A stretch of DNA of 64,000 nucleotides from CAIKNB01 sp041658705 (GCA_041658705.1 JBAZZT010000006.1:29219-93218), one strand, 5' to 3'. Numbered from the stretch's first letter, positions 1 to 7,865 are shown. Program-made: numbers and translations. The notes: generated by a model from the sequence alone, not told the origin.

Positions 1-2
1 CA

Positions 3-509
3 AGCGAAAGCTTCGATTATTACGGAGTGAGACTGAAGATAATCTCAAGTTCGCTTTACGCCAAAGATGGAAACGGCTTATGTGAAGATTTGGCTAAGCT
101 GGAAACAGATTCAATCGTCGTGCCGGATGAGTATGAGAAAACTCCGCTAAAAGCCGGGCAGAAGATAAAAGCAAGAATGCACTTCGGTGGAGACGAGCGA
201 CTCGGTGGATATTTTCTGACTAAAATCGAAGTCCTTTCCGCAGGCGTGGCGACGGACGAGGAAGACAGCGGTTCTTCCATCAAAAGCTCTGACGAGATAT
301 CCAACATGTTGGTCGAGAAGAATGAACTTAAGACCGTCGAGACCATCGAACTGGATTCGGAAAAACAACAATATTCAGTCGTCGGCTGGCGCAACGCAAA
401 ACTTTTCTTCTTCATCCCCGTATCAGTCAGGCTGGAAATCAAAATCAACGCGGCAGACGGCAGCATCCAAAGCATCAAAAAACCCTGGTGGAATTTCCTG
501 GCCAGGTGA
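3..509 (+). CDS. Hypothetical protein, C-terminal part, open at the left edge
   Basis: The frame is open to the window edge, with no stop before the first possible GTG at 27, and the residues before that GTG look coding. This is therefore probably the C-terminal part of a longer protein. It is rich in beta-prone segments (ARMHFGGDERLGGYFL, VVGWRNAKLFFFIPVSVRLE) and ends in a basic, aromatic tail (KKPWWNFLAR). The last 50 residues resemble the small beta hairpin with a final D-G-x-I seen in PepSY-like domains, but this is weak. No function is assigned. If GTG 27 were the true start the protein would have 160 residues, but no Shine-Dalgarno sits at proper spacing. Confidence 0.6.
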   Translation, partial: SESFDYYGVRLKIISSSLYAKDGNGLCEDLAKLETDSIVVPDEYEKTPLKAGQKIKARMHFGGDERLGGYFLTKIEVLSAGVATDEEDSGSSIKSSDEISNMLVEKNELKTVETIELDSEKQQYSVVGWRNAKLFFFIPVSVRLEIKINAADGSIQSIKKPWWNFLAR

Positions 510-563
510 CGACCAGCCAGATTAGTCCATCGCACTCCCCACCGCCATAAACAAATCCCATTT

Positions 564-1112
564 TCAAGTGGGATTTTTATGTTGCGCACGGTTCTGCGTA
601 TGTCTCTTGATGTATTCCTCCGCGTGCCGCTTATCGAATTTTTTATTAGCGCCGTATTTTTTCAGCGCCAAGCGCCAGGCCAGCAATTCATCTTCGTCAA
701 TATCGTAGTCAGCGGCGTTCGGAATTTTAGCCAATCCTTTTTCATGCGCCAACTCGTGTCCCATCTCGTGCGCCAATATGGTGAAGGCACGCGGCGTCAG
801 GCCATGTTCATCTTCCTGGGTCAATTCGGGTTGAATCAGGATCACTTTCCACGTCCGAATGTAGCACGCATCGCCGTGCGGTAAAGATCCGTCGGTGGAG
901 CGCTCGTCAATCTTGGAATAAAACGGCCCGGCGATTTCGGCGGATTGGAATTTTTTGTATTCCGCATGCTCACGCACATCGGCAAATCCCTTTTCGCGCA
1001 AAAGTGCGTCTACCACCAACCCGTCGCCTTGCTGACTGCCCCTAAAACGCCAAGCCCGGTCCCGGTGTTCAAGCAGTTTGACCGGCGCTTCGGATTCGAT
1101 TCGCTCTTTCAT
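564..1112 (-). CDS. HExxH metallopeptidase, ImmA/IrrE-like
   Basis: The protein carries ILAHEMGHELAHEKG, an HExxH zinc-binding motif in the helical setting typical of ImmA/IrrE (M78) and SprT-like small metallopeptidases. Acidic DYDIDEDELLAWRLALKKYG follows and could give a third ligand (Glu). It has about 182 residues and no signal peptide or membrane segment, so it is probably cytoplasmic. I chose the ATG at 1112; a TTG seven codons upstream is possible. The DNA-binding helix-turn-helix often fused to ImmA proteins is not visible. Its substrate is unknown. Two larger HExxH proteins occur at 57.8-61.3 kb, but sequence around the motif is not shared with them. Confidence 0.65.
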   Translation of the reverse strand: MKERIESEAPVKLLEHRDRAWRFRGSQQGDGLVVDALLREKGFADVREHAEYKKFQSAEIAGPFYSKIDERSTDGSLPHGDACYIRTWKVILIQPELTQEDEHGLTPRAFTILAHEMGHELAHEKGLAKIPNAADYDIDEDELLAWRLALKKYGANKKFDKRHAEEYIKRHTQNRAQHKNPT

Positions 1113-1135
1113 ATCCCGCCCATAATAACACAACG

Positions 1136-1156
1136 CCCGCTGCGAGATGCAGCGGG
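1136..1156 (-). terminator. Hairpin downstream of the 70-residue membrane protein
   Basis: A perfect 8-bp stem (CCCGCTGC/GCAGCGGG) with a 5-nt loop lies 22 nt past the stop of the gene at 1179-1391. The T-run after it on the minus strand is poor, so termination may be weak. Confidence 0.4.
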
Positions 1157-1178
1157 GTGAAACGGTGAGGGTGCGCGA

Positions 1179-1391
1179 TCAGACGTGCTCATGTTGTTTG
1201 AGCACGCGGTCGTAGCCGCCTTGCTCGAGCCACTCGACGAGCGCACCGGCGAAGAGGATCAGTCCGAAGACTAACGCGCCGAAGCCGAACCAACGACCGA
1301 AATCCGTGCGATATTGCTCGAAGTAGCCTGATCCGTAGACGATCAGCGCCAATGTAGCCGTGAACGTGAACAGCCTTTCAAAGATCTTCAT
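1179..1391 (-). CDS. Small membrane protein, two transmembrane segments
   Basis: This 70-residue protein has two hydrophobic stretches, LFTFTATLALIVYGSGYF and FGFGALVFGLILFAGALVEWL, and a charged C-terminus (RVLKQHEHV). I start it at ATG 1391 because AAAGGAGG lies directly upstream at good spacing. A longer reading frame to 1472 would pass through that ribosome-binding site. It belongs to the set of short genes in this window that combine a strong Shine-Dalgarno with a hairpin just downstream. No family is recognised. Confidence 0.6.
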   Translation of the reverse strand: MKIFERLFTFTATLALIVYGSGYFEQYRTDFGRWFGFGALVFGLILFAGALVEWLEQGGYDRVLKQHEHV

Positions 1392-1490
1392 CTGGCCTCC
1401 TTTGGCCTGTTTTGGCTTATCTGTCGCAGCTTTAAAACAAATAAATATAGCACAAAACGGCCATTTTGTCAAGAACCGACGGTCGCTGAA

Positions 1491-1550
1491 AAAGGTCCTT
1501 CGACTGCGCTACGGCTCATCTGACGAGCCTGCGCTTCGCTCAGGATGACA
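1491..1550. repeat. Intergenic repeat family A, single arm
   Basis: AAAGGTCCTTCGA followed by CTCAGGATGACA at the end: the right arm of a family found as full inverted pairs at 7942, 28149, 30973, 35555, 42809 and 55739. Confidence 0.8.
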
Positions 1551-1561
1551 GTGATTCTGTC

Positions 1562-1636
1562 GTAGGGGCGTGTGCCACACGCCCAGGACTGGATTATCTG
1601 TCCATTTCGAACAGGGCGCATGGCATGCGCCCCTAC
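1562..1636. repeat. Intergenic repeat family D (GTAGGGGCG...CGCCCCTAC)
   Basis: An inverted pair: GTAGGGGCG at one end and GCGCCCCTAC at the other, with a variable middle. Together with family A and the terminator it fills the 304-bp gap 1392-1695, where I see no gene. Confidence 0.75.
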
Positions 1637-1656
1637 GGATCGAATCCCGCGTTACC

Positions 1657-1687
1657 AAAATCCCTCCTGGCCGGAGGGATTTTTTTG
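1657..1687 (-). terminator. Intrinsic terminator of the DsbA-like gene
   Basis: An ATCCCTCC/GGAGGGAT stem with a 5-nt loop, flanked by A-rich and T-rich tracts, about 10 nt past the stop at 1696. It could work on both strands. Confidence 0.75.
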
Positions 1688-1695
1688 CTAGACTA

Positions 1696-2532
1696 TTATT
1701 TCTTCAGGATGCCGTCGATGACTGTCTTGAAGTTGCTTAACGGCTGGGCTCCGGAAACGAGCGTGCCGTTGACGAATGTCGCCGGCGTACCCTCGACTCC
1801 AGCGTCCGCGCCTTCTTGCTGGTCCTTGGCGACCTTGGCGGCGTATTTGCCTGAATCAAGACAGCTCTTGAACTTAGCCTGATCCAAGCCGATCTCTTGC
1901 GCCATCACCGGCAAACGCTCCAGCGCTATACCCGTACCGTTGGAAGTCGTCTCGGTGAAGATTTTGTCATGCATTTTCCAAAAAGCATCGTTGCCGCCCA
2001 AATCGGCTGCGCACTCGCTGGCTTCGGCTTCTTTCCCTGCGTTCTGATGGAATGACAACGGGAAGTGGCGGAACACGAGCTTTACGTCATTCGGATAAGC
2101 CTTGGCGATTTCGTTGATCACTTCAAAGTGGCGCTTGCAATATGGACACTCGAAGTCGGAATACTCGATGAGCGTGACTTTGGCATCCTTAGGACCCTTG
2201 ACGTGATCGTTCGCGTCGACCGGTTTGACCGGACCTGCGGCCTTAGCTGGCTGTTGCGTGTCAGCGCTCGGATTAGCCGGCTGATCCGCGGCGGTCGGCT
2301 GAACCGTCACACCGGCGACCTTACCCGTCGTATTCGTGGCCAGTTGGATACCCTTGCCGCTCGTGACTGACCAGACGAAGAACGCCAGCATGGCGGTCGT
2401 GCACACCGCTATACCGACGAACAATCCCATGAAAAACATGGTCTTAGGCGTGCCTTCGAACGGACCGACTGAATTCTCGTTCAATGAAACTTTTACGTCA
2501 TCGTTGACCGGGAGGTCTTGTTGCATGTTCAT
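1696..2532 (-). CDS. Membrane-anchored DsbA-like thiol-disulfide oxidoreductase
   Basis: An N-terminal cytoplasmic tail is followed by one transmembrane segment (FFMGLFVGIAVCTTAMLAFF), a Thr/Pro/Ala-rich linker and a thioredoxin-fold domain of the DsbA/BdbD type outside the membrane. The active site is DFECPYCKRHF (CxxC), with FRHFPLSFHQNA and the cis-Pro loop EGTPATFVNG typical of this family. It probably forms or isomerises disulfides in exported proteins. ATG 2532 is used; a TTG three codons upstream and an ATG two codons in are also possible, none with a Shine-Dalgarno. It follows trxB and lgt on the same strand. A VKOR-DsbA fusion at 50482 may be its redox partner or a parallel route. 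Confidence 0.85.
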   Translation of the reverse strand: MNMQQDLPVNDDVKVSLNENSVGPFEGTPKTMFFMGLFVGIAVCTTAMLAFFVWSVTSGKGIQLATNTTGKVAGVTVQPTAADQPANPSADTQQPAKAAGPVKPVDANDHVKGPKDAKVTLIEYSDFECPYCKRHFEVINEIAKAYPNDVKLVFRHFPLSFHQNAGKEAEASECAADLGGNDAFWKMHDKIFTETTSNGTGIALERLPVMAQEIGLDQAKFKSCLDSGKYAAKVAKDQQEGADAGVEGTPATFVNGTLVSGAQPLSNFKTVIDGILKK

Positions 2533-2611
2533 AAGCGTCAAAATTTAATAAGCAAAAGGATTTTACGCTCTAGACCCCGAAGAGTCACGCAAAAAGTCAA
2601 GGGGTCAAGCT

Positions 2612-3520
2612 TCACGCGGTCTGCAGATACGAAATCATGTCCACCGCGGCCTTGCTCCCCTCGCCCACCGCGATAGCGATCTGTTTTTCGGTCACGTCCG
2701 TGACATCGCCGGCGGCCCAAACGCCGAGCCTCGAAGTGCGATTACGCTTGTCCACGATGATCTGACCAAGCTTGTCTTTTTCCACGAAGTCGATGAAGTC
2801 CGAGATGGGCTTGAGCCCGACTTCGATGAACACGCCTTGCGTCGCCTCTTTGCGCTCCGTCCCGTCGGGACCCATGAGCCCGATTCCGTCGACGAACTTT
2901 TGGCCCAGGATTTTCGCCACGCGCGATCCGCCCAAGAATTTTATCTTGGGGCTGGTGAGACAGCGATTCTTCAGCCTGGCATCGCCCTTCAATTCGTCGT
3001 TGACCGCCACCAGGGTTATTTGCGCCGCGTATTTTTCCAAGAGCAAAGCCGCGTCCATGGCGCTGTTGCCGCCGCCGATGACATGGACCGTCTTATCCTT
3101 GAACAGCGGCGCATCGCACGTCGCACAATATGTCACACCACGGCCGTAGAATTCCGTTTCGCCTGGGACTTGCAGCTTGCGATTGGCTTGTCCGGTCGCG
3201 ATGAGCAGGGTTTTTGTTTCGTAGGTCGCTTTATCCGTCGTGACCGCGAACTCCGCGGCTTGCAGCGCGATGCCGCGCACCAACTCGCCTTCGTGCAATT
3301 CAAAGTCTTGCTTATAATCCTCCAAATGACGTTTGAACTTTTCCACCAATTCCACGCCGGAAAGCAGATGAAAACCTAAATAATTCTCCACATCTGAACT
3401 CCACAGCGTCTTGCCGCCCAACTCTTTGGCCAGCAAAATGAATTTTAATTTTTGCCGCGCCAGATAAATCGCGGCCGCCATGCCCGCCGGACCTCCTCCG
3501 ATGATGATGGCGTCGTACAT
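2612..3520 (-). CDS. trxB: Thioredoxin reductase family flavoprotein
   Basis: A protein of 302 residues, the normal size for low-Mr thioredoxin reductase. It shows the FAD Rossmann motif GGGPAGMAAA near residue 8, the redox centre CATC at 132-135, the NADPH motif GGGNSAMDAA and the C-terminal FAD motif WAAGDVTD. It transfers electrons from NAD(P)H through FAD to thioredoxin- or glutaredoxin-like proteins. The start lies 3 nt after the lgt stop, so the two are one transcription unit. No thioredoxin gene is in the window; the small glutaredoxin at 47399 is a possible acceptor. Confidence 0.92.
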   Translation of the reverse strand: MYDAIIIGGGPAGMAAAIYLARQKLKFILLAKELGGKTLWSSDVENYLGFHLLSGVELVEKFKRHLEDYKQDFELHEGELVRGIALQAAEFAVTTDKATYETKTLLIATGQANRKLQVPGETEFYGRGVTYCATCDAPLFKDKTVHVIGGGNSAMDAALLLEKYAAQITLVAVNDELKGDARLKNRCLTSPKIKFLGGSRVAKILGQKFVDGIGLMGPDGTERKEATQGVFIEVGLKPISDFIDFVEKDKLGQIIVDKRNRTSRLGVWAAGDVTDVTEKQIAIAVGEGSKAAVDMISYLQTA

Positions 3521-3523
3521 AAT

Positions 3524-4276
3524 TCAAGCGGCCGAAGTTTTAGGCTTCCAGCGCTGCGACATGCCGTACGACGCATAAATCAGGAGTGGAATAGCGAACC
3601 ATTGCGTCGGTGTAAGATAAAGATAACGCGTATCCGCGATGCGATAAAAATCCAACCCCAAGCGCTGGATGGCTTCAGACGCGAAGAAAGCGTAAAGGAA
3701 AAATCCCGGTCGATGCGACTTGCGATCCAAGACGAGAAATAGCAGACCAGTCAGCAGACCGCCGATAGACAGATACAAACCAAGATCATGCCGCGCGCCG
3801 CCCGGATACTGCACGGCCAGCAACGAATGCGACAACGTGCCGGGATGGTCATGGATCAAAAAACATCCGATCCGTCCAAGCATGATGCCCCAGGGCAAAC
3901 CCCAAATCGTCGCATCGGCGTAACGCTGGAAATCGAGTTTGTGTTTTTTTATGACGATGGCGAAAGCCACGATTGCGCCAAGCAATCCGCCGAACATGGC
4001 GAAGCCTTGATAGCGCGGATCGATGAGGTCGAGCGGGTGTTGGATGAAGTGCGTCGGATCGTAAAAAATCGCGTGGAACAGACGCGCGCCGATGAAAGCG
4101 GCGATGAACATCCAAAACGCCGCGTCCCAGACGAAATGCGGCTTCAGTCCCTTGGCTTTGGCCCGTCGCGCCGAGATCCAAGCCCCGACCAAATATCCTA
4201 AAGCTACAAAAGTCCCCCAAGTTTGGAGCGTTAGGCCGCCGAGATTATAGGTATGGGATTCGAGCCAAGGGATCAT
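3524..4276 (-). CDS. lgt: Prolipoprotein diacylglyceryl transferase
   Basis: A polytopic membrane protein of 250 residues that moves diacylglycerol from phosphatidylglycerol to the lipobox cysteine of prolipoproteins. The N-terminal Lgt pattern (LTLQTWGTFVALGYLVG), GARLFHAIFY, YQGFAMFGGLLGA and the signature GLPWGIMLGRIGCFLIHDHPG (shown in part) are all visible. In E. coli Lgt the signature reads G-R-I-G-N-F and its Asn is reported essential; here that position is Cys. The gene fits the several lipoproteins in the window (29427, 34432, 44292). It heads the lgt-trxB-dsbA-like unit. Confidence 0.9.
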   Translation of the reverse strand: MIPWLESHTYNLGGLTLQTWGTFVALGYLVGAWISARRAKAKGLKPHFVWDAAFWMFIAAFIGARLFHAIFYDPTHFIQHPLDLIDPRYQGFAMFGGLLGAIVAFAIVIKKHKLDFQRYADATIWGLPWGIMLGRIGCFLIHDHPGTLSHSLLAVQYPGGARHDLGLYLSIGGLLTGLLFLVLDRKSHRPGFFLYAFFASEAIQRLGLDFYRIADTRYLYLTPTQWFAIPLLIYASYGMSQRWKPKTSAA

Positions 4277-4287
4277 AGGGGCACCTT

Positions 4288-4407
4288 GTCATTGCGAGCG
4301 CATAGACTAATCGCGCGCGGCAATCTCTGGATTTCGGAGATTGCTTCGTCGCGTAAAGCGACGTGGTCGCCACGCGACTTTACGTCGTCGCTACTCCTCG
4401 CAATGAC
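4288..4407. repeat. Intergenic repeat family B, full inverted pair
   Basis: GTCATTGCGAG at one end and CTCGCAATGAC at the other, with GAGATTGCTTCGTCG inside. Other copies are at 4714 (half), 23321 and 29223. Confidence 0.85.
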
Positions 4408-4415
4408 AATCGAGT

Positions 4416-4709
4416 TCATAAATCGAGTGATAAATCTTTCCATTCTGGATTCATTAAGTTCACCAAGTCAACTTTCTTCTTTCTGGAACCGGCTTTAATT
4501 TGCTTCTCGCGACCGATCGCTTCTCGCACGTCTTCCCCGGCTTCATAGTATACGAGCTTATTGATGTTATATCGCTTCGTGAAATTTGCATCGTTTAATC
4601 CTGCTTTATGCTCATCTACTCTGCGCGCCAAATCGTTCGTGACTCCGGTGTACAGAACTGTATTAGAAGGGTTAGTCATCATGTAGACGAAATATCGTTT
4701 CGACTCCAT
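4416..4709 (-). CDS. Single-domain GIY-YIG nuclease family protein
   Basis: A 97-residue protein with the GIY-YIG core: YFVYMMTN at the first strand, LYTGVTNDLARRV with the conserved Arg, and a Glu in EAIGREKQIKAGSRKKK as metal ligand. It resembles the small UPF0213/YhbQ-like proteins, which cut or process DNA structures and have no fixed role. The gene sits tightly between two copies of repeat family B (ending 9 nt below its stop and starting 5 nt above its start), which suggests that the repeat and the gene moved or recombined together. Confidence 0.88.
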   Translation of the reverse strand: MESKRYFVYMMTNPSNTVLYTGVTNDLARRVDEHKAGLNDANFTKRYNINKLVYYEAGEDVREAIGREKQIKAGSRKKKVDLVNLMNPEWKDLSLDL

Positions 4710-4713
4710 ACAT

Positions 4714-4750
4714 CAGAGATTGCTTCGTCGCTGCTGCTCCTCGCAATGAC
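4714..4750. repeat. Repeat family B, half copy
   Basis: CAGAGATTGCTTCGTCG to CTCGCAATGAC, the right arm of family B, just upstream of the GIY-YIG gene. Confidence 0.8.
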
Positions 4751-4771
4751 AGGGACGAATATTTCGCGGTT

Positions 4772-5242
4772 TCAAAGTATATTCAATGTCTTCAACGCCC
4801 GTTCGAACTCATCCAAGGCCTGACGCGCTTGGCGCTGCGAGATTTGGAAGGAAGATTCGTGCGCCAGTTGATTGCGCAACTTGTGCGCCCACCACACGTT
4901 CTTGAGATTCGGATATTTGTAGCCGGCGACTTTGAGGCGCTCGCCCAACGTCTCGCCCGGCATCATGATTGATTTTAATCCTGAATCCAAAAGATTGTCC
5001 GCTTCGAGCAGCGCGAGTTTGGCGCCCATGAGTCCTTGCTCGCTGGTTTTACGCAGCTCTACCCAACGCCGCCTGATTTCTTCGCGCGACAAACCCGTCA
5101 ACCCGGGCCGCGTCAACAAACGCTTGAGACGCCAAGCCAGCCAAACCAGAACAGCCAAAACCGCCAGCGCAGCCACGGCAATCGCGATATAAACCCAAAG
5201 CGGAGTCCCGCTTGCGCTTTCGACTATGTAATCTTCACCCAT
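4772..5242 (-). CDS. Conserved single-pass membrane protein
   Basis: A protein of 156 residues with one N-terminal transmembrane helix (VYIAIAVAALAVLAVLVWLAW), then a soluble helical domain with charged, amphipathic segments (EEIRRRWVELRKTSEQG; LRNQLAHESSFQISQRQARQ). The RNQLAHE segment and helical layout look like the HEPN-like cytoplasmic domains often fused to a membrane anchor in Parcubacteria; function unknown. I start at ATG 5242. TATACT lies 6 nt before that ATG with no Shine-Dalgarno, which suggests a leaderless transcript. Confidence 0.7.
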   Translation of the reverse strand: MGEDYIVESASGTPLWVYIAIAVAALAVLAVLVWLAWRLKRLLTRPGLTGLSREEIRRRWVELRKTSEQGLMGAKLALLEADNLLDSGLKSIMMPGETLGERLKVAGYKYPNLKNVWWAHKLRNQLAHESSFQISQRQARQALDEFERALKTLNIL

Positions 5243-5305
5243 GGATTGAGTATACCGCAATAATCACGGAACACGGAGCACGAATCACGGAGCATGTTCC
5301 GCGTT

Positions 5306-6727
5306 CTATGATCCTTGCTCGTAGACTCGTACTGCTGCCAGGAGTTCGGCTTCGCAAAAAGCGCGGCCGGTGAGGTGCATGCCGACGGGCAAAGCCTCGG
5401 CCGTGCCGCAGGGCACGGATACCGCGGGCAACCCCGCGACGTTCACGCCTACGGTAAAGATATCTTCAAGATACATGGTCAGCGGATCGGCGGTCTTCTC
5501 GCCAATCTTGAAAGCCGTAGTCGGCGCGGTAGGCGTGAGCAGCAAGTCGACTTTTTGCAGCGCGTTATCGTAAGCGCGGCGGATCAACGTCTGCACTTTT
5601 TTGGCTTGCACATAATAGGCTTCGTAATAACCGCGCGACAAGGCGTAGGTGCCGAGCATGATGCGACGCCGCACTTCGGGACCGAATCCGGTCGCGCGCG
5701 TCTTGGCGTAAGTCTCGAAGATGGGCAGATTCTCAAGCCGCAAGCCGTAGCGCATGCCGTCGAAACGCGCCAGGTTGGCCGAGACTTCGCATGGCATGAG
5801 CACGTAATACACGGCCAACGCTTCGTCGACATACGGCAAATCCACTTCGCTGATTTGCGCGCCTAATTTTTCCATGACTTGCACCGCAGTCTGCACCGCG
5901 CTGCGCACGCCCTCTTGCATGCCTTCGCCCCAAGCTTGGCGCGGCAAACCGATCTTCACGCCGGTGAGATTTTCTGTCCAAGCCGGTACAAACGGTTCCT
6001 GCTGCGCTGTCGTTTGGTCGGCCGGATCGTTGCCTTGGATGGCCGAGAGCAGGCTGGCGGCGTCTTCCGCCGTCTTGGCGAACGGCCCGATTTGATCGAG
6101 CGAAGACGCCATGGCAATGAGACCGGAGCGCGAGACGCGGCCGTAGGTCGGCTTGAGACCGAGCACGCCGCAAAAAGCTGCGGGCTGACGGATGGAGCCG
6201 CCGGTGTCGGAACCGAATGCGCCGAGGCACATGTTGGTCGCAAGCGCCACGGCGCTGCCGCCGGACGATCCGCCCGGCACGCGTTCGGAGTCGCGTGGAT
6301 GACGCGTCGGTCCGTAGGCCGAATGCTCGGTCGAAGAGCCCATGGCAAATTCATCCATGTTGGTGCGTCCCAAGATGACCGCACCTTGTTCCTTGAGTTT
6401 GCGCACCGCGGTCGCATCATACGCCGCGATATGGTTGGCCAAGATTTTCGAACCAGCCGTGATGCGCTTGCCCTGATCCATCAAGTTGTCCTTGAGCGCC
6501 AGCGGGATGCCGTCGAGCGGGCCTAAGATATTTCCATCCGCGCGCCTGGCGTCGGATTTTTTGGCCGCCGCCAACGCTTCGTCGGTATAGACTTCAAGAA
6601 AAGCGTTCAAAGCGCCGTTCAAGCTCCTGATCTGATCCAGGCAAGCCTGGGTCAAATCCTTCGCGGAGATTTCCCCGGCATCAAGTTTTTTCCGCGCTTC
6701 AGCGATGGTGAGTTCGTTCAGTTGCAT
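5306..6727 (-). CDS. gatA: Asp-tRNA(Asn)/Glu-tRNA(Gln) amidotransferase subunit A
   Basis: A protein of 473 residues, the amidase subunit of GatCAB, which frees ammonia from glutamine to convert misacylated Glu-tRNA(Gln) or Asp-tRNA(Asn). The amidase-signature triad falls at Lys79 (LALKDN), Ser154 (PGGSSGGSA) and Ser178 (GSDTGGSIRQPA), the same numbering as in well-studied bacterial GatA. It follows gatC on the same strand with an 84-bp repeat-bearing gap; gatB is not in the window. A tRNA-Gln gene at 55910 would supply a substrate. Confidence 0.97.
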   Translation of the reverse strand: MQLNELTIAEARKKLDAGEISAKDLTQACLDQIRSLNGALNAFLEVYTDEALAAAKKSDARRADGNILGPLDGIPLALKDNLMDQGKRITAGSKILANHIAAYDATAVRKLKEQGAVILGRTNMDEFAMGSSTEHSAYGPTRHPRDSERVPGGSSGGSAVALATNMCLGAFGSDTGGSIRQPAAFCGVLGLKPTYGRVSRSGLIAMASSLDQIGPFAKTAEDAASLLSAIQGNDPADQTTAQQEPFVPAWTENLTGVKIGLPRQAWGEGMQEGVRSAVQTAVQVMEKLGAQISEVDLPYVDEALAVYYVLMPCEVSANLARFDGMRYGLRLENLPIFETYAKTRATGFGPEVRRRIMLGTYALSRGYYEAYYVQAKKVQTLIRRAYDNALQKVDLLLTPTAPTTAFKIGEKTADPLTMYLEDIFTVGVNVAGLPAVSVPCGTAEALPVGMHLTGRAFCEAELLAAVRVYEQGS

Positions 6728-6811
6728 AAAGTTAGAGGATAGAGAGTAGAGGGTAGAGAGTAGCCAGAATTCGAGTCGACGGCCTGGCTACCGTCTACCT
6801 TCTACTCTCTG
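6728..6811. repeat. Repeat family F between gatC and gatA
   Basis: An inverted pair of TAGAGGATAGAGAGTAGAGG and its near complement CTACCTTCTACTCTCTGC. Related stretches occur near 13572, 18082, 25425, 26150, 28118, 35464, 42775, 49325, 53049 and 55697. Confidence 0.7.
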
Positions 6812-7114
6812 CTATTTTCCTTTCGGCTTCTCGAATACTCCGGGCGCTTTAAGCAGGTCGCCACTGCGCGCCGGAAAATTCGCGAGGATGGTTTCGCGCG
6901 CCAACTCATCAACCGGCTGCGCGATATCTTGGCGCCATTCGGTCCTGGCCGGCATGCTGGCCGGTTCGACGCCTTGAGTCTCGACTTTTTTCAGGCGGTC
7001 GACGAAACCCAAGATCTTGTCCAGATCTTTTTCGGCCGCGGTGACCTCGTTTTCATCGAGCTCAAGCCGCGCCAAATCAGCCAACTGTCTGACTTCTTCG
7101 CTGGATAAAGCCAT
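6812..7114 (-). CDS. gatC: Asp-tRNA(Asn)/Glu-tRNA(Gln) amidotransferase subunit C
   Basis: The 100-residue GatC subunit, which wraps the GatA-GatB interface. It starts with the family pattern LSSEEVRQLADLARLELDENE, continues with KILGFVDRLKKVETQGVEPA and ends in the usual R-x-D segment and GVFEKPKGK. It lies directly upstream of gatA on the same strand. About 490 bp of non-coding DNA precede it. Confidence 0.95.
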   Translation of the reverse strand: MALSSEEVRQLADLARLELDENEVTAAEKDLDKILGFVDRLKKVETQGVEPASMPARTEWRQDIAQPVDELARETILANFPARSGDLLKAPGVFEKPKGK

Positions 7115-7275
7115 ATGGCAAACAGCTTACATTATCCGTTTTTATTTGGGTAGGCTGGAAACTAAAAAGAAAAAACTCGTAGTCTCCAGGTGGGGTCTGG
7201 GGCCGAGAGTTGAGCTAACCGCAAGAACGCTTAACTATATACATGTAAGCGAATTCGAGGCCCCAGCGGTTTTTG

Positions 7276-7301
7276 CATACTTTTTGGCGGCAAAAAGTAT
7301 G
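7276..7301. repeat. Perfect hairpin, 11-bp arms
   Basis: CATACTTTTTG / CAAAAAGTATG with a GCGG loop. Confidence 0.8.
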
Positions 7302-7322
7302 AGGTGCATTTGATTTGTTTTT

Positions 7323-7365
7323 TTGCCTTGCCCCGAAATGGTCCGATAGGTACGATTTGAGGCAA
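7323..7365. other. Conserved-loop hairpin, copy 1 (CCGATAGG loop)
   Basis: A 23-nt core at 7336-7358, with AAA and TTT at its ends and GGTCCGATAGG inside, is the exact reverse complement of the core at 47256-47278. Here the flanks pair imperfectly (TTGCCT/AGGCAA). Related elements are at 26205 and 39822. Confidence 0.55.
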
Positions 7366-7412
7366 TGAGCGGATCGAGGTTTTTCCGAGTGTCGGCGGTC
7401 AAACGGGACTTC

Positions 7413-7436
7413 GTCACTTTCCGCGTGGAAAGTGAC
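7413..7436. repeat. Perfect hairpin, 10-bp arms
   Basis: GTCACTTTCC / GGAAAGTGAC with a GCGT loop. Confidence 0.8.
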
Positions 7437-7544
7437 CAAAGACGCCGGGGGTCTGCTATACGCTGCAGGTATGTCTCTTGGTTCATCTTGCGGCTGGCTT
7501 GACGCAAACCCCCCGGACCCCCGCCTGGCTAGGGAGTTTTAAGC

Positions 7545-7579
7545 AAAAAAACGCCGCCCAGGGAAGTCTGGGCGGCGCG
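7545..7579 (-). terminator. Intrinsic terminator of the gene at 7605
   Basis: On the minus strand a CGCCGCCCAG/CTGGGCGGCG stem is followed by seven T, about 26 nt past the stop. Confidence 0.9.
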
Positions 7580-7604
7580 CAGTGCCGGTTTAGGCTGGAC
7601 CCGG

Positions 7605-7865
7605 TCAGCCCGGGATCCGCGTGAAATAGTTGAGCATGATCATGATGACTCTCGCTCCGCCGGAATCCATATCGAGCAAACGGAATCCCCAAAAGAATTC
7701 CCCTGTCTCACGGCGCAATGGGTCGAAGATCATCCCGCCGTACTGGACATCGAGCGGGAGCGCGGTCCTGAAAGCCCCGGCTATCTCCAGTTGGTTCGTC
7801 AGTTCAGCGCATCGCTCGTAAGCCGAAGGATTGGCGTCCTGAAACCTCTTCAGAAGACTGAACAT
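7605..7865 (-). CDS. Hypothetical small soluble protein
   Basis: An 86-residue protein of unknown function with no signal peptide or membrane helix; it starts MFSLLKRFQDANPSAYERC and contains an aromatic stretch (GEFFWGFRLLDMDSGG). ATG 7865 is preceded at 4-5 nt by GGAGGTGG, a strong ribosome-binding site, so the ATG four codons upstream is rejected. A strong terminator follows. This expression layout matches the other short genes at 1179, 10243, 10835, 30495, 50340, 53295 and 54415. Confidence 0.65.
   Translation of the reverse strand: MFSLLKRFQDANPSAYERCAELTNQLEIAGAFRTALPLDVQYGGMIFDPLRRETGEFFWGFRLLDMDSGGARVIMIMLNYFTRIPG

Larger units (their letters stand above)
7115..7604. other. 490-bp non-coding region with stacked hairpins
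   Basis: I see no credible gene here. It holds two perfect hairpins (7276-7301 and 7413-7436), a conserved-loop hairpin (7323-7365) and, at its right end, the terminator of the gene at 7605. Short open frames on the minus strand cross these palindromes and look like a by-product. Confidence 0.6.

Noticed and set aside
7215..7507. Minus-strand frames in the non-coding region before gatC
   Set aside because: They run through perfect hairpins and have no start signal or protein pattern.
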